Assembly: GCA_017517325.1 (NCBI GenBank) | Contig: JAFWZW010000010.1 | Location: forward strand, 234,763-298,762 | Reading direction: 5' to 3' | DNA: 64,000 bases | Source of the DNA: Clostridia bacterium | Lineage (GTDB): Bacteria; Bacillota; Clostridia; Oscillospirales; SIG627 | Shown here: positions 50,466-59,252 of the stretch, piece by piece | How the letters are laid out: the number at the start of each line of letters is the position of its first letter | Position numbering within the stretch: position 1 is the first letter of the stretch | Program-made: the position numbers and the translations under genes | Notes under the pieces: model-generated | The model's database searches: none | What the model was told of the DNA's origin: nothing | What the model saw: the letters and a program-made list of their open reading frames with translations, nothing else

Positions 50466-51776
50466 ATGGCACTTTCCTTTCGCGGCGGGCTCTGTCTTGA
50501 CGGGCAGAAGATCACCGCACGTGAACCGATCATAACCATGCCCGCGCCTGATCTGGTGACCCTCCCCCTCCTGCAGCACAAGGGGGAGCCCTGCAAGCCC
50601 CTGGTCAAGGAAGGGGATGCGGTGCTGAAGGGTCAGATCATCGCCACCCAAGAGGATGGTGACGCACCCCTGCACGCCAGCGTTTCCGGCCGCATTCTCG
50701 CCATTAAAAAGACCCTCACCACTCTGGGCGAGACCGATGCTCTGGTCATTGAAAACGATCATAAGGATACCCTCTCCCCCGAGATCCGCCCCTTTCACAA
50801 GCCCATCTCCAAGGCCGAGCCGGAGGAGCTGATCGCCCACATCCGTGAAAAAGGGATCGTGGGAATGGGCGGCAAGGGCTTCCCCACCTGGCGCAAGATC
50901 GAAGCCGCACGGGGCAAGGCAAAAACGCTGGTCATCAACTGCACCGAAAGCGAGCCTTATCTCACCTCCGACCATCGGATCCTGCTGGAAAAAACGGAAG
51001 AGGTGGTGGGCGGTGTCAAGATCCTGCTTCGCGCCACCGGCTGTGAAAAGGCCGTCTTTGCCATTGAAGACAATAAGGAAGACGCCGTAGAGGCCGTGGG
51101 GCAGATCGTGGGCGGAAGCCCCAGCTTTGCCATTGCCGTCTTTCGCTCCAAATACCCCCAAGGGGATGAGAAAAATCTCATCCGCGCCATGATGAATAAG
51201 GAAGTAAAGGAAGGCACCCTCCCTATGGATATGGGCGTGGTCACCTTCAACGTGGAGACCTGCTGGGATATCTACCGCGCCTTCGTTACCGGGCTTCCGG
51301 TGGTGGAGCGGCTGGTCACCGTCAGCGGGGACTGCGTTAAATCCCCCGCCAATCTGATGGTGCCCTTGGGCACCTCCTTCGATCAGGTGCTTCAGCGCTG
51401 CGGCGGTCTCTTTCCCGCACCGGACCGCATCCTTTCAGGCGGCCCTATGATGGGGGAAGCCATTGCAGACGAGAGCATCCCCGTCACCAAATGCGTAGGT
51501 GCCATTCTGGCCCTTTCCGCCCCCAAGGAAAAGGAGAGCCCCTGCATCCGCTGCGGCAGATGCGTGCGCGCCTGCCCCTTGCGCCTGATGCCCCTTGAGA
51601 TCTATCAGGCAGTGAAAACCGAAAACTACCCCAAAGCCGCCCTCTACAGCATCCGATCCTGCAATGAATGCGGCCTTTGCACGTACACCTGCCCCTCCCG
51701 CCTTCCGCTTTTGGAGGTGATCCGTAGGGGCAAAGCAGAACTTTCCGCAAGGGAGGAAGGAGGCACCAATGGCTGA
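50466..51776 (+). CDS. rnfC: Electron transport complex subunit RnfC
   Basis: This 436-residue protein is the NADH-interacting subunit of the Rnf ferredoxin:NAD oxidoreductase. It has an N-terminal biotinyl-like region (residues about 25-85), the flavin/NADH-binding motif GMGGKGFPTWRKI (near 130) and CTESEPYLTSDHR. Two [4Fe-4S] clusters are bound by CIRCGRCVRACP and CNECGLCTYTCP near the C-terminus. AGGAGG precedes the ATG. The stop overlaps the start of rnfD. The usual next genes rnfG, E, A and B are not here. Confidence 0.95.
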   Translation: MALSFRGGLCLDGQKITAREPIITMPAPDLVTLPLLQHKGEPCKPLVKEGDAVLKGQIIATQEDGDAPLHASVSGRILAIKKTLTTLGETDALVIENDHKDTLSPEIRPFHKPISKAEPEELIAHIREKGIVGMGGKGFPTWRKIEAARGKAKTLVINCTESEPYLTSDHRILLEKTEEVVGGVKILLRATGCEKAVFAIEDNKEDAVEAVGQIVGGSPSFAIAVFRSKYPQGDEKNLIRAMMNKEVKEGTLPMDMGVVTFNVETCWDIYRAFVTGLPVVERLVTVSGDCVKSPANLMVPLGTSFDQVLQRCGGLFPAPDRILSGGPMMGEAIADESIPVTKCVGAILALSAPKEKESPCIRCGRCVRACPLRLMPLEIYQAVKTENYPKAALYSIRSCNECGLCTYTCPSRLPLLEVIRRGKAELSAREEGGTNG

Positions 51777-52854
51777 ACGTTATTCCGGTGCGGGGCCGCA
51801 CATTCGCTGTGAGGATTCCACCCGCTCTATGATGCTGGACGTGCTCATTGCCCTTGCCCCCGCCTTTTTATGGGGCTTTTACGCCTTCGGTCTGCGGGCC
51901 GCGGCGATCCTTGCCATCAGCCTTCTCTCCTGCGTGGGGATCGAAGCCATCCTCCTTTTCATTCCCGGAAGAGGCGGCAGCGTTTCCGATCTTTCCGCCT
52001 TGGTGACCGGCGCCGTCTTGGCCGCCGCTCTGCCCGTGGCAACGCCCCTTTATCTCGTACCCTTGGGCGCCTTTTTCGCCATGGGTCTGAAGGCACTCTT
52101 CGGGGGCCTGGGTAAAAACCCCGTGAACCCCGCCCTCTTTTCTTTGGCACTGCTCTATTTTACCTTCCCCGAAAAGCTCAGCCGCTTCACCCGCCCCTTT
52201 GACGGGCTCCCCTCCTTTTCCTTTACGGCAGAGGAGCTGGCGGCCGCAAGGGAGCCCTCTCCCCTGCAGGCGCTTTTGAAGGGAGATCTGACTCAAAGCA
52301 TCACCGTTTCCCAGCTTCTCACGGGCTCCGTGGCAGGGGGCATTGCTTCCTCCTCCGTTCTGCTTTTGTTGGCGGGGCTCCTGTATCTGCTGGTGCGCCG
52401 CGTCGTCTCCTTGCACGTTCCCGTCAGCATTCTCATAGGTGCCTTCGGCACCGCGCTCCTTTTGGCAAAAGGCAGCTGGAGCGAACGGGCAATGCTTGCC
52501 CTGCTGACGCTCCTTTCGGGAAGCCTGATCTTCTTGGCCGTCTTCGGCGCAACGGACCCCGTTACCTCCCCCATCACCCGCAAATCCAAGCTCCTTTACG
52601 GCCTTCTCATCGGCGGCCTTACGGTCCTTCTCCGTAGCCGCACGGGGGCTCTCGAGGGTGGCGTGGTTGCCGTTCTTCTGGTTTCCCTCTTCTCCCGCCC
52701 CATGGACTTTTTGGGCAGACCCAGAGTCTACGGAAAAAAGCGCGGTCTCATCCGCTCTCTTGCAGCCCTGCCCGCCGTGTGGAAGCACCGCTTCCTCCGC
52801 CTGAAGGAAAAGCTTGAACGCTTTAAAACCAAAAAGCAGGATCCCACCCCGTAA
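51769..52854 (+). CDS. rnfD: Electron transport complex subunit RnfD
   Basis: This 361-residue integral membrane protein has about ten helices. The FMN-attachment region of the RnfD/NqrB family is present as FGATDPVTSPITRKSK (near residue 262). In the known complex the flavin is covalently linked to a Thr of the S/T-GAT-type motif; the Thr in FGAT fits. The N-terminus GPHIRCEDSTRSMMLDVLIALAPA is the family opening. The C-terminal 40 residues are basic. It overlaps rnfC by eight bases and is followed by a terminator, so the operon ends with it. Confidence 0.93.
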   Translation: MAERYSGAGPHIRCEDSTRSMMLDVLIALAPAFLWGFYAFGLRAAAILAISLLSCVGIEAILLFIPGRGGSVSDLSALVTGAVLAAALPVATPLYLVPLGAFFAMGLKALFGGLGKNPVNPALFSLALLYFTFPEKLSRFTRPFDGLPSFSFTAEELAAAREPSPLQALLKGDLTQSITVSQLLTGSVAGGIASSSVLLLLAGLLYLLVRRVVSLHVPVSILIGAFGTALLLAKGSWSERAMLALLTLLSGSLIFLAVFGATDPVTSPITRKSKLLYGLLIGGLTVLLRSRTGALEGGVVAVLLVSLFSRPMDFLGRPRVYGKKRGLIRSLAALPAVWKHRFLRLKEKLERFKTKKQDPTP

Positions 52855-52861
52855 TCTCCGA

Positions 52862-52892
52862 CCCGACGGCGTTTGCCGTCGGGCTTTTCTTT
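52862..52892 (+). terminator. Terminator of the rnfCD operon
   Basis: CCCGACGGC-gttt-GCCGTCGGG is followed by CTTTTCTTT, eight bases after the stop. Confidence 0.9.
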
Positions 52893-52904
52893 CATATTTT
52901 ATAC

Positions 52905-52933
52905 TTGAAATACCACGCCTTTTGGGGTATAAT
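52905..52933 (+). promoter_or_regulatory. Promoter of metG-tatD
   Basis: TTGAAA (52905-52910), 17 bases and TATAAT (52928-52933). Confidence 0.8.
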
Positions 52934-52990
52934 AGTAGGAAATTATGGAAAGTGGGCTCATTCGCCCCTTTCGGAAAGCGAGATAGACCT

Positions 52991-54952
52991 ATGGAAAAAC
53001 AAAAGTATTATATCACCACCGCCATTGCTTACACCTCCCGCAAGCCCCACATCGGCAATGTTTACGACCCGGTGCTGGCCGATGCCATTGCCCGGTTCAA
53101 GCGAATGGCAGGCTTTGACGTCTTCTACCTCACCGGCTCCGACGAGCACGGCCAGAAGATCGAGGAACTGGCAAAGGAGGCAGGCATCTCCCCCAAGGAA
53201 TACGTGGATGGGGTCGCCGCCCAGATCAAGGACGTGTGGGATTGTATGAACGTCTCCTACGACCGCTTCATCCGCACCACCGATGCCGACCACGAAGCCG
53301 CCGTGGAAAAGATCTTCCAGAAGCTGCTGGAAAAGGGCGATATTTATAAAGGGGAATACGAGGGCAAGTACTGCGTGCCCTGCGAATCCTTCTTCACCGC
53401 CAGCCAGCTGGGTGAGGGTGGCGTGTGCCCCGATTGCGGCCGCCCCGTTACCGATGCCAAGGAAGAGGCTTACTTCCTGCGCCTCTCCAAATACGCTGAC
53501 CGTCTGGTGCAGTATTACGAAGAAAACCCCGAATTTTTCGCACCCCTTTCCCGCAAAGCGGAAATGGTCAACAATTTCATTAAGCCCGGCCTTGCGGATC
53601 TTTGCGTTTCTCGCTCCACCTTCTCCTGGGGCGTCAAGGTAAAAGAGGATCCCCGCCACGTGATCTACGTATGGATCGACGCCCTCTCCAACTACATTAC
53701 AGGCGTTGGCTTTGATCCCGACGGGTCAAAACCCTCCTTCGATCACTATTGGCCCGCAGACCTTCACGTGATCGGAAAGGATATCGTTCGCTTCCACACC
53801 ATCTACTGGCCCATTTTGCTGATGGCGCTGGATCTGCCCTTGCCGAAGCGCGTGCTGGGTCACCCTTGGGTACTGGTAGGGGAGGATAAGATGAGCAAAT
53901 CCAAGGGCAACGTGCTCTATGCCGACGAGCTGGCCGAGATCTTCGGTGTGGATGCAGTCCGCTATTACCTGCTCTCCGAGATCCCCTTTGCTCAGGACGG
54001 CTCCATTACCTACGAATCCATGATCGCAAAGTTCAATTCCGATCTTGCCAATACCCTTGGCAATCTGGTAAGCCGCAGCGTGGCAATGGCGGATAAATAC
54101 TTCGGCGGAAAACTCTCTCGCCCCGTCGCCTTTGACGACGAGATTGATCAGGATCTCATCGCCTGCGAGAAAAAGACCTTCGAGACCTTAAATCAGAGCA
54201 TTGATAACCTCCACGTGGGTGACGGTGTCAACGCCGTGATGGATTTTGCCAAGCGTTGCAACAAGTACATTGACGAGACCATGCCTTGGGCCCTTGCCAA
54301 GGACGAAGCCCAAAAGGCAAGGCTGGAAGCGGTGCTCTATAACCTTCTGGAATCCATTCGCCGCATCGCCGTGATGCTCTACCCCTTTATGCCCGCCACC
54401 GCCGATGCCATTCACACCGCCCTGAATCTTACCACCGGCCATACCTTGGAGGAGGTCACCGCCCCCTTCGGTCTGGTTGAGGCCTTCGCCGTTACCCCCT
54501 GTCAGCCCCTCTTTGCCCGCATTGACGCAGATAAGCTGATCAAAGAGCTGACCGAAAAGGAAAAAGCAAAGAAGAAAGCGGAAAAGGAAGCCAAAAAGGC
54601 ACAGAAGAAGGAAGAGGCCGCCCCTGCGGGTCCCTGCACCTTCGATGATTTCTGCAAGATCGAATTGGTCTGCGCCAAGGTTTTGGAATGCGAAAACGTT
54701 CCCAAGAGCGAAAAGCTCCTGCGCTTCCGCCTTGACGTGGGTGACGAGGAGAGGCAGGTGCTCTCCGGCATTGCCAAATTCTATAAGCCCGAGGAGCTCT
54801 TGGGCAAGAATCTGGTTTTGGTCAAGAATCTTCTGCCCAGAAAGCTTATGGGCTACGAATCCCACGGTATGCTCCTCTCCAGCGAGGCTGAGGGCGTACT
54901 GCGCGTTCTCATTTTAGATCCCGAGACACCCGCGGGTGCACGCATCGGATAA
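52991..54952 (+). CDS. metG: Methionyl-tRNA synthetase
   Basis: This 653-residue class I synthetase charges tRNA-Met. It opens YYITTAIAYTSRKPHIGN, in which HIGH is PHIG. The zinc knuckle CVPCESF...CPDC (near residues 128-146) and the KMSKS loop in EDKMSKSKGN (near 299) are present. After the anticodon domain comes a Lys/Glu/Ala-rich linker (about 525-550) and a C-terminal tRNA-binding EMAP-like domain (about 555-653). The ATG at 52991 matches the family start although the ribosome site is weak. It overlaps tatD by one base (TAATG). Confidence 0.97.
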   Translation: MEKQKYYITTAIAYTSRKPHIGNVYDPVLADAIARFKRMAGFDVFYLTGSDEHGQKIEELAKEAGISPKEYVDGVAAQIKDVWDCMNVSYDRFIRTTDADHEAAVEKIFQKLLEKGDIYKGEYEGKYCVPCESFFTASQLGEGGVCPDCGRPVTDAKEEAYFLRLSKYADRLVQYYEENPEFFAPLSRKAEMVNNFIKPGLADLCVSRSTFSWGVKVKEDPRHVIYVWIDALSNYITGVGFDPDGSKPSFDHYWPADLHVIGKDIVRFHTIYWPILLMALDLPLPKRVLGHPWVLVGEDKMSKSKGNVLYADELAEIFGVDAVRYYLLSEIPFAQDGSITYESMIAKFNSDLANTLGNLVSRSVAMADKYFGGKLSRPVAFDDEIDQDLIACEKKTFETLNQSIDNLHVGDGVNAVMDFAKRCNKYIDETMPWALAKDEAQKARLEAVLYNLLESIRRIAVMLYPFMPATADAIHTALNLTTGHTLEEVTAPFGLVEAFAVTPCQPLFARIDADKLIKELTEKEKAKKKAEKEAKKAQKKEEAAPAGPCTFDDFCKIELVCAKVLECENVPKSEKLLRFRLDVGDEERQVLSGIAKFYKPEELLGKNLVLVKNLLPRKLMGYESHGMLLSSEAEGVLRVLILDPETPAGARIG

Positions 54953-55731
54953 TGGGGCTCTTCGACTCTCACGCCCACTACGACGATCCCCGCTTCGCAG
55001 GGGATCTGGATCAGGTGGTAGAGCACATCTCCTCCCAAAGCGAGATCTGCCCCTGCGGGGTGGAATACGTGGTGAACATCGGTTGTGACGTTCCCACCAG
55101 CCGCCTTTGCTTGGAGCTGGCAGAAAAATACCCCCTTTTCTACGCCGCCGTGGGTATTCACCCTCAGGATGCCGCCACCTTCAACGAAGAGAGCATCCCT
55201 GCATTAAAGGAAATGCTCCGTCACCCCAAGGCCGTTGCCATCGGGGAGATCGGGCTGGACTACAAATACGAAAATTCCCCCCGTGACCTGCAAAAGGCAG
55301 TATTCCGCCGCCTGATGGATCTGGCGCGGGAAACGGGCTACCCCGTCTGCATTCACGACCGTGACGCCCACGGAGACGTGTTTGATATCATCCGCGAATT
55401 TCCCGACGTAAAGGGCGTTATGCACTCCTTCTCAGGCTCTCCTGAAATGGCAAGGCAATACGTAAAGATGGGCTGGTTCATTTCCTTCTCCGGCACCGTG
55501 ACCTTCAAGAACGCCGCCGTGGTTCCCGAAGCGGCAAAGGTGGTGCCCCTTGACCGCCTTTTGGTAGAGACGGATGCACCCTATCTTGCCCCCGTTCCCT
55601 ACCGCGGAAAGCGCAACAAATCCTCCTTTGCATACGCCACCGCCGCCCGCCTTGCAGAGCTTCATGGGCTGACTACGGATGAAATGGTAGAAATTACCCG
55701 CCAAAATGCCTTGAATTTCTTTCAAATGTAA
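54952..55731 (+). CDS. tatD: TatD-family metal-dependent deoxyribonuclease
   Basis: This 259-residue TIM-barrel hydrolase has all TatD metal motifs: FDSHAHYDD, VGIHPQD, IGEIGLDYKY, CIHDRDAHGD, MHSFSGSPEMA and ETDAPYLAP. It acts as a 3'-5' exonuclease and in DNA repair or quality control in other bacteria. The Arg/Lys-rich PYRGKRNKSSF segment is as usual. Its ATG is formed with the last base of the metG stop. The metG-tatD pair is common across Firmicutes. Confidence 0.96.
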   Translation: MGLFDSHAHYDDPRFAGDLDQVVEHISSQSEICPCGVEYVVNIGCDVPTSRLCLELAEKYPLFYAAVGIHPQDAATFNEESIPALKEMLRHPKAVAIGEIGLDYKYENSPRDLQKAVFRRLMDLARETGYPVCIHDRDAHGDVFDIIREFPDVKGVMHSFSGSPEMARQYVKMGWFISFSGTVTFKNAAVVPEAAKVVPLDRLLVETDAPYLAPVPYRGKRNKSSFAYATAARLAELHGLTTDEMVEITRQNALNFFQM

Positions 55732-55758
55732 CAAAAATTAAAAAAAATATAAAATTCC

Positions 55759-55787
55759 CTTGTATTATTGGAAAAAATATACTATAC
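55759..55787 (+). promoter_or_regulatory. Promoter of the GAPDH gene
   Basis: TTGTAT (55759-55764), 17 bases and TATACT (55782-55787) lie in a very AT-rich stretch that may act as an UP element. Confidence 0.6.
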
Positions 55788-55831
55788 TAATCGATGGTAA
55801 AAAAATTTTATAACAAAAAGGAGATACCAAC

Positions 55832-56839
55832 ATGTCTGTAAAAGTTGCCATTAACGGTTTTGGTCGTATCGGCCGTCTCGCTTTCCGTCAGATGTTCGCT
55901 GCTGACGGCTACGAAGTAGTTGCTATCAACGACCTGACCAACCCCAAAATGCTCGCTCACCTTCTGAAGTATGACTCTGCTCAGGGTCGCTACAACAAGA
56001 CTGTTGAAGCTACCGAGAACTCCATCATCGTTGACGGTAAGGAGATCAAGATCTACGCTATGCCCAACGCTGCTGATCTTCCCTGGGGCGAAATCGGTGT
56101 TGACGTTGTTCTGGAATGCACCGGCTTCTACACCTCCAAGGAAAAGGCAAGCGCTCACATCACCGCAGGCGCTAAGAAGGTCGTTATCTCTGCTCCCGCA
56201 GGCAACGATCTGCCCACCGTTGTTTACAACGTAAACCACAACATCCTCACCAAGGATGACACCGTTATCTCCGCTGCTTCCTGCACCACCAACTGCCTGG
56301 CTCCCATGGCTAAGGCTCTTAACGATTTCGCTCCCATCCAGAGCGGTATCATGACCACCGTTCACGCTTACACCGGCGACCAGATGATCCTGGACGGCCC
56401 CCACAGAAAGGGTGACTTCCGCAGAGCTCGCGCAGGCGCTGTGAACATCGTTCCCAACTCCACCGGTGCTGCAAAGGCCATCGGTCTTGTTATCCCCGAA
56501 CTGAACGGCAAGCTCATCGGCGCTGCTCAGAGAATCCCCACCCCCACCGGTTCCACCACCATCCTCATTGCAGTTGTTAAGGGCAAGGATATCACCCCCG
56601 ATAAGATCAACGCTGCTATGAAGGCTGCTGCTACCGAGTCCTTCGAGTACAACGAAGACGAGATCGTTTCTTCCGATATCGTTGGTGCTACCGCAGGCTC
56701 CATCTTCGACGCTACCCAGACCATGGTTGCTAAGATCGATGATGACACCTATCAGGTACAGGTTGTTTCTTGGTACGACAACGAGAACTCCTACACCAGC
56801 CAGATGGTTCGTACCATCAAGTATTTCGCAGAAATCTAA
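55832..56839 (+). CDS. gap: Glyceraldehyde-3-phosphate dehydrogenase, type I
   Basis: This 335-residue glycolytic enzyme has an NAD-binding start [15 protein letters not shown], the catalytic Cys in [12 protein letters not shown] (near residue 151), the His in [10 protein letters not shown] and the WYDNE(N)SYTSQMVRT ending. Codon choice (GCT, GGT, GTT, AAC, CGC) is strongly biased, as expected for one of the most expressed genes, and differs from most neighbours. AAGGAGA precedes the ATG, with a terminator directly after. It is monocistronic, away from other glycolysis genes. Confidence 0.98.
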   Translation: MSVKVAINGFGRIGRLAFRQMFAADGYEVVAINDLTNPKMLAHLLKYDSAQGRYNKTVEATENSIIVDGKEIKIYAMPNAADLPWGEIGVDVVLECTGFYTSKEKASAHITAGAKKVVISAPAGNDLPTVVYNVNHNILTKDDTVISAASCTTNCLAPMAKALNDFAPIQSGIMTTVHAYTGDQMILDGPHRKGDFRRARAGAVNIVPNSTGAAKAIGLVIPELNGKLIGAAQRIPTPTGSTTILIAVVKGKDITPDKINAAMKAAATESFEYNEDEIVSSDIVGATAGSIFDATQTMVAKIDDDTYQVQVVSWYDNENSYTSQMVRTIKYFAEI

Positions 56840-56856
56840 GAAATACAGTCTTTTTC

Positions 56857-56887
56857 AAAAGAGGATGCTTCGGCATCCTCTTTTTTT
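56857..56887 (+). terminator. Terminator of the GAPDH gene
   Basis: GAGGATGC-ttcg-GCATCCTC is followed by seven T; the stable TTCG tetraloop marks a strong terminator. Confidence 0.92.
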
Positions 56888-56933
56888 ATTCCTTCACCGC
56901 AAGTTTTTGACGGCAATTAAGCAAGGAAATACC

Positions 56934-56962
56934 TTGCATTTCAGGTGCCCCCTTGGTAAAAT
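56934..56962 (+). promoter_or_regulatory. Promoter of the Gfo/Idh/MocA gene
   Basis: TTGCAT (56934-56939), 17 bases and TAAAAT (56957-56962). Confidence 0.65.
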
Positions 56963-57016
56963 GACAACAGAACAAGCCCTTTTGGGGCAAAAATTTGATA
57001 TTTTGGAGGAGATCCT

Positions 57017-58066
57017 ATGAAAGTTGCCGTCATCGGCTGCGGTAAGATCGCAAACAATCAGCACATTCCCGCTTATATGAAAAACCCCGATACCGAAATC
57101 AAATACTTCTGTGATATTATCCCCGAACGTGCCCAAAAGGCCGTAAAGGAATACGGCTGCGGCATTGCCGTTACCGACTACAAGGAGGTACTGGCCGACC
57201 CCGAGGTGGTGGGCATTTCCGTTTGTACCCCCAACTACGCCCACAGCGAGATCGCCATTGCCGCTCTGGAGGCTGGCAAGCACGTGCTTTGTGAAAAGCC
57301 CGCCGCAAGAGTTTACGAAGAGGCTCTTAAAATGCAGGAGGCGCAGCACCGCACCGGCAAGACCCTGAACATCGGTGTTTGCAACCGCTTCAACACCGGC
57401 GTCAACAAGATCAAGGAAATGATCGACGGCGGCGAGCTGGGCGAGATCTATCAAGTCTACGCAAGCTTCCGCAACCAAAGAAGCATTCCCGGTCTGGGAG
57501 GCGATTTCACCAATCAGGCTGTGGCGGGCGGCGGCGTTCTCATTGACTGGGGCGTTCACTTCCTTGATATCGTGATGTATTGCTGCGGCGACCCCAAGGT
57601 CAAAACCGTTTCCGCAGAAAAATTCTGCCATATGGGCAAAAACATTGAGGATTACGTTTACGTGAAAATGTGGGCAGGCCCTCCCAAGAAGGACGGCGTC
57701 TGTGACGTGGAAGACGGCATTACCGGCATCATCCGCACCGAAGGCCCCACCATTACCATCAACGGCGCCTGGGCGCAGAACATCGGCGAAAACGAAATGT
57801 TCATTGATTTTATGGGCACCAAGGGCGGCGTTCGCCTGATCTACGGTAAGGACTTCACCTTCTATTCCACCAAAAACGGTATGCTCACCCAAACCACCTT
57901 CGCAATGCCCGCTCCCTCTATGTTCGAGCAGGAGATCGCCGCCTTCGTGGACTGCATCAATACCGGCAAGAAAGCAAGCTCTCACATTGATACCAATATC
58001 ATCACCGCCGCTATGATGGATGCCATCTACCGCAGCGCTAACACCCACGAGGAGATCCGTCTGTAA
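57017..58066 (+). CDS. Gfo/Idh/MocA-family oxidoreductase
   Basis: This 349-residue NAD(P)-dependent sugar or cyclitol dehydrogenase has VAVIGCGKIANNQHIPAY at the N-terminus (Rossmann), CTPNYAHSEIAIAALEAGKHVLCEKPAA with the conserved EKP Lys (near residue 95) and GGVLIDWGVHFLDIVMY with the catalytic-site Asp/His pair (near 177-182). These are the family's key positions. AGGAG precedes the ATG. It stands alone, so the substrate is unknown; inositol, glucose and N-acetyl sugars are all used by relatives. Confidence 0.93.
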   Translation: MKVAVIGCGKIANNQHIPAYMKNPDTEIKYFCDIIPERAQKAVKEYGCGIAVTDYKEVLADPEVVGISVCTPNYAHSEIAIAALEAGKHVLCEKPAARVYEEALKMQEAQHRTGKTLNIGVCNRFNTGVNKIKEMIDGGELGEIYQVYASFRNQRSIPGLGGDFTNQAVAGGGVLIDWGVHFLDIVMYCCGDPKVKTVSAEKFCHMGKNIEDYVYVKMWAGPPKKDGVCDVEDGITGIIRTEGPTITINGAWAQNIGENEMFIDFMGTKGGVRLIYGKDFTFYSTKNGMLTQTTFAMPAPSMFEQEIAAFVDCINTGKKASSHIDTNIITAAMMDAIYRSANTHEEIRL

Positions 58067-58083
58067 GCCTCTCGGGGCCTCCC

Positions 58084-58146
58084 GCCACGCACCTTGCTTG
58101 GGAACTTTTTGAAAAAAGTTCCCAAACCCTCAAAAACTTTCGCAAA
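58084..58146 (+). repeat. Dispersed hairpin repeat, class B copy 5
   Basis: TTGGGAACTTTTT-ga-AAAAAGTTCCCAA (58098-58125) is followed by CAAAAACTTTCGCAA. The stem sequence differs from the other copies but still pairs perfectly. Confidence 0.8.
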
Positions 58147-58165
58147 AAAATAAAGACAAGCTTTT

Positions 58166-58202
58166 CATCCATCATAGCCAAAACTGTGATGGATGTTTTT
58201 TT
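58166..58202 (+). terminator. CATCCATCATAG hairpin with T run, probable terminator of the Gfo/Idh gene
   Basis: CATCCATCATAG-ccaaaa-CTGTGATGGATG is followed by a T run. It is homologous to the module at 42272. Confidence 0.7.
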
Positions 58203-58213
58203 CTATATTCTCC

Positions 58214-58316
58214 CCCATTACGAAGTTTCTTCGGTTCCTTCTTTTCAAAGAAGGAACAAGTTTTTGGGGTTTCAGACCCTTTTTTCAAAAAGGGTCTGAG
58301 TCTGCCCGGCGAGGGC
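58214..58316 (-). repeat. Compound repeat: class A copy 7 joined to class B copy 6
   Basis: CATTACGAAGTTTCTTCG and GTTCCTTCTTT-tc-AAAGAAGGAAC (58234-58257) run straight into CAAGTTTTTGGGGTTT, CAGACCCTTTTT-tc-AAAAAGGGTCTG (58273-58298) and CTGCCCGGCGAGGGC. This shows that both classes share end sequences. Confidence 0.8.
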
Positions 58317-58330
58317 ATAGACATAAGCAC

Positions 58331-58366
58331 AAAAAAAGAAGCACGAAAGTTTCGTGCTTCTTTTTT
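58331..58366. terminator. Terminator of the 58378 lipoprotein gene
   Basis: GAAGCACGAAA-g-TTTCGTGCTTC is flanked by A and T runs, 12 bases from the stop. Confidence 0.85.
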
Positions 58367-58377
58367 GTAAGTCAAAC

Positions 58378-59172
58378 TTATGCAGCAGCCTTAACAACCT
58401 TGGTGATGTGGGTGTTAACGCCCTCATACCAGTAGATAAAGCCTTCTACGTCGATAACGTCGCCGGCCTTCAGATCAGCAAAAGCCTTGTAAACGTCGGA
58501 ATCGGGACCGGTAAGATATGCTTCTACGCAGAAGTTGTAGTCAGCCTCACCTACGGTAACGGTAACGTAGATATCGTTGCCTTCGCCGGGAGCATCGTTC
58601 TTGTAAGCGATGGACTTGATGGTCAGACCCTTGAAGGAAGCCAGCTCATTCTGATGCTTGATCAGATCGTCGGTACCCAGAAGAGCGGTAGCATCAAAGG
58701 GCTCTGCAACGAAGGTATCAGCGCCTTCAACAAATTCGAAGGTAGCATCGGTGATCTCAACTTCGCCGGACCACTCTGCCTTGTAACCGGTCACGCGGAT
58801 CTTGGTACCGGGAACCAGCTTGGCAGCGTCTTCCTCAGAGCACTTCATTTCATAAATGAAGTAAGCGCCGTCCTTATCCTGAGCGTAAACGGTGATCTTG
58901 TCATCCCACCAGGACTGGGTAGCCTGAACGTAAGCTTCCACGATCACGCCGGACTCGAGATCTGCGGCAACGTAGCCTGCGTAATCCACTTCAACGGGAT
59001 CAGCCTTCTCTTCGGTTTCGGTTGCTTCTTCTTCCTCAGTTACGGTTGCTTCCTCGGTAACGGTAGCGGCGGTGTCGCCTGCATCAGCGGTACCGGGTTC
59101 TTCGGTGCTGGCGCATCCTACGAAAGAGAGGATCATAATGAGAGCCAGCATCATAGCGAGAATCTTTTTCAT
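58378..59172 (-). CDS. Lipoprotein with OB-fold-like repeats, unknown
   Basis: This 264-residue lipoprotein has signal peptide MKKILAMMLALIMILSFVGC with the lipobox Cys at residue 20, then a Thr/Glu-rich linker (about 21-60). Two related beta-rich segments follow, each ending in a GxxIxVxGxxxxW-type strand: VPGTKIRVTGYKAEWSGEVEI and LKAGDVIDVEGFIYWYEGVNTH. This pattern is typical of OB-fold domains that bind oligosaccharides or ligands outside the cell. The start is fixed by AAAGGAG. It has its own promoter and terminator. Confidence 0.82.
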   Translation of the reverse strand: MKKILAMMLALIMILSFVGCASTEEPGTADAGDTAATVTEEATVTEEEEATETEEKADPVEVDYAGYVAADLESGVIVEAYVQATQSWWDDKITVYAQDKDGAYFIYEMKCSEEDAAKLVPGTKIRVTGYKAEWSGEVEITDATFEFVEGADTFVAEPFDATALLGTDDLIKHQNELASFKGLTIKSIAYKNDAPGEGNDIYVTVTVGEADYNFCVEAYLTGPDSDVYKAFADLKAGDVIDVEGFIYWYEGVNTHITKVVKAAA

Positions 59173-59217
59173 TTCATTTCTCCTTTTGGATTTTGTTATG
59201 CACGTGGCACAAAAAAC

Positions 59218-59245
59218 ATTATACATACTTTTTCCAAAAAATCAA
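59218..59245 (-). promoter_or_regulatory. Promoter of the 58378 lipoprotein gene
   Basis: On the complement TTGATT (59245-59240), a 16-base spacer and TATAAT (59223-59218). Confidence 0.6.
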
Positions 59246-59252
59246 TGGTTTA

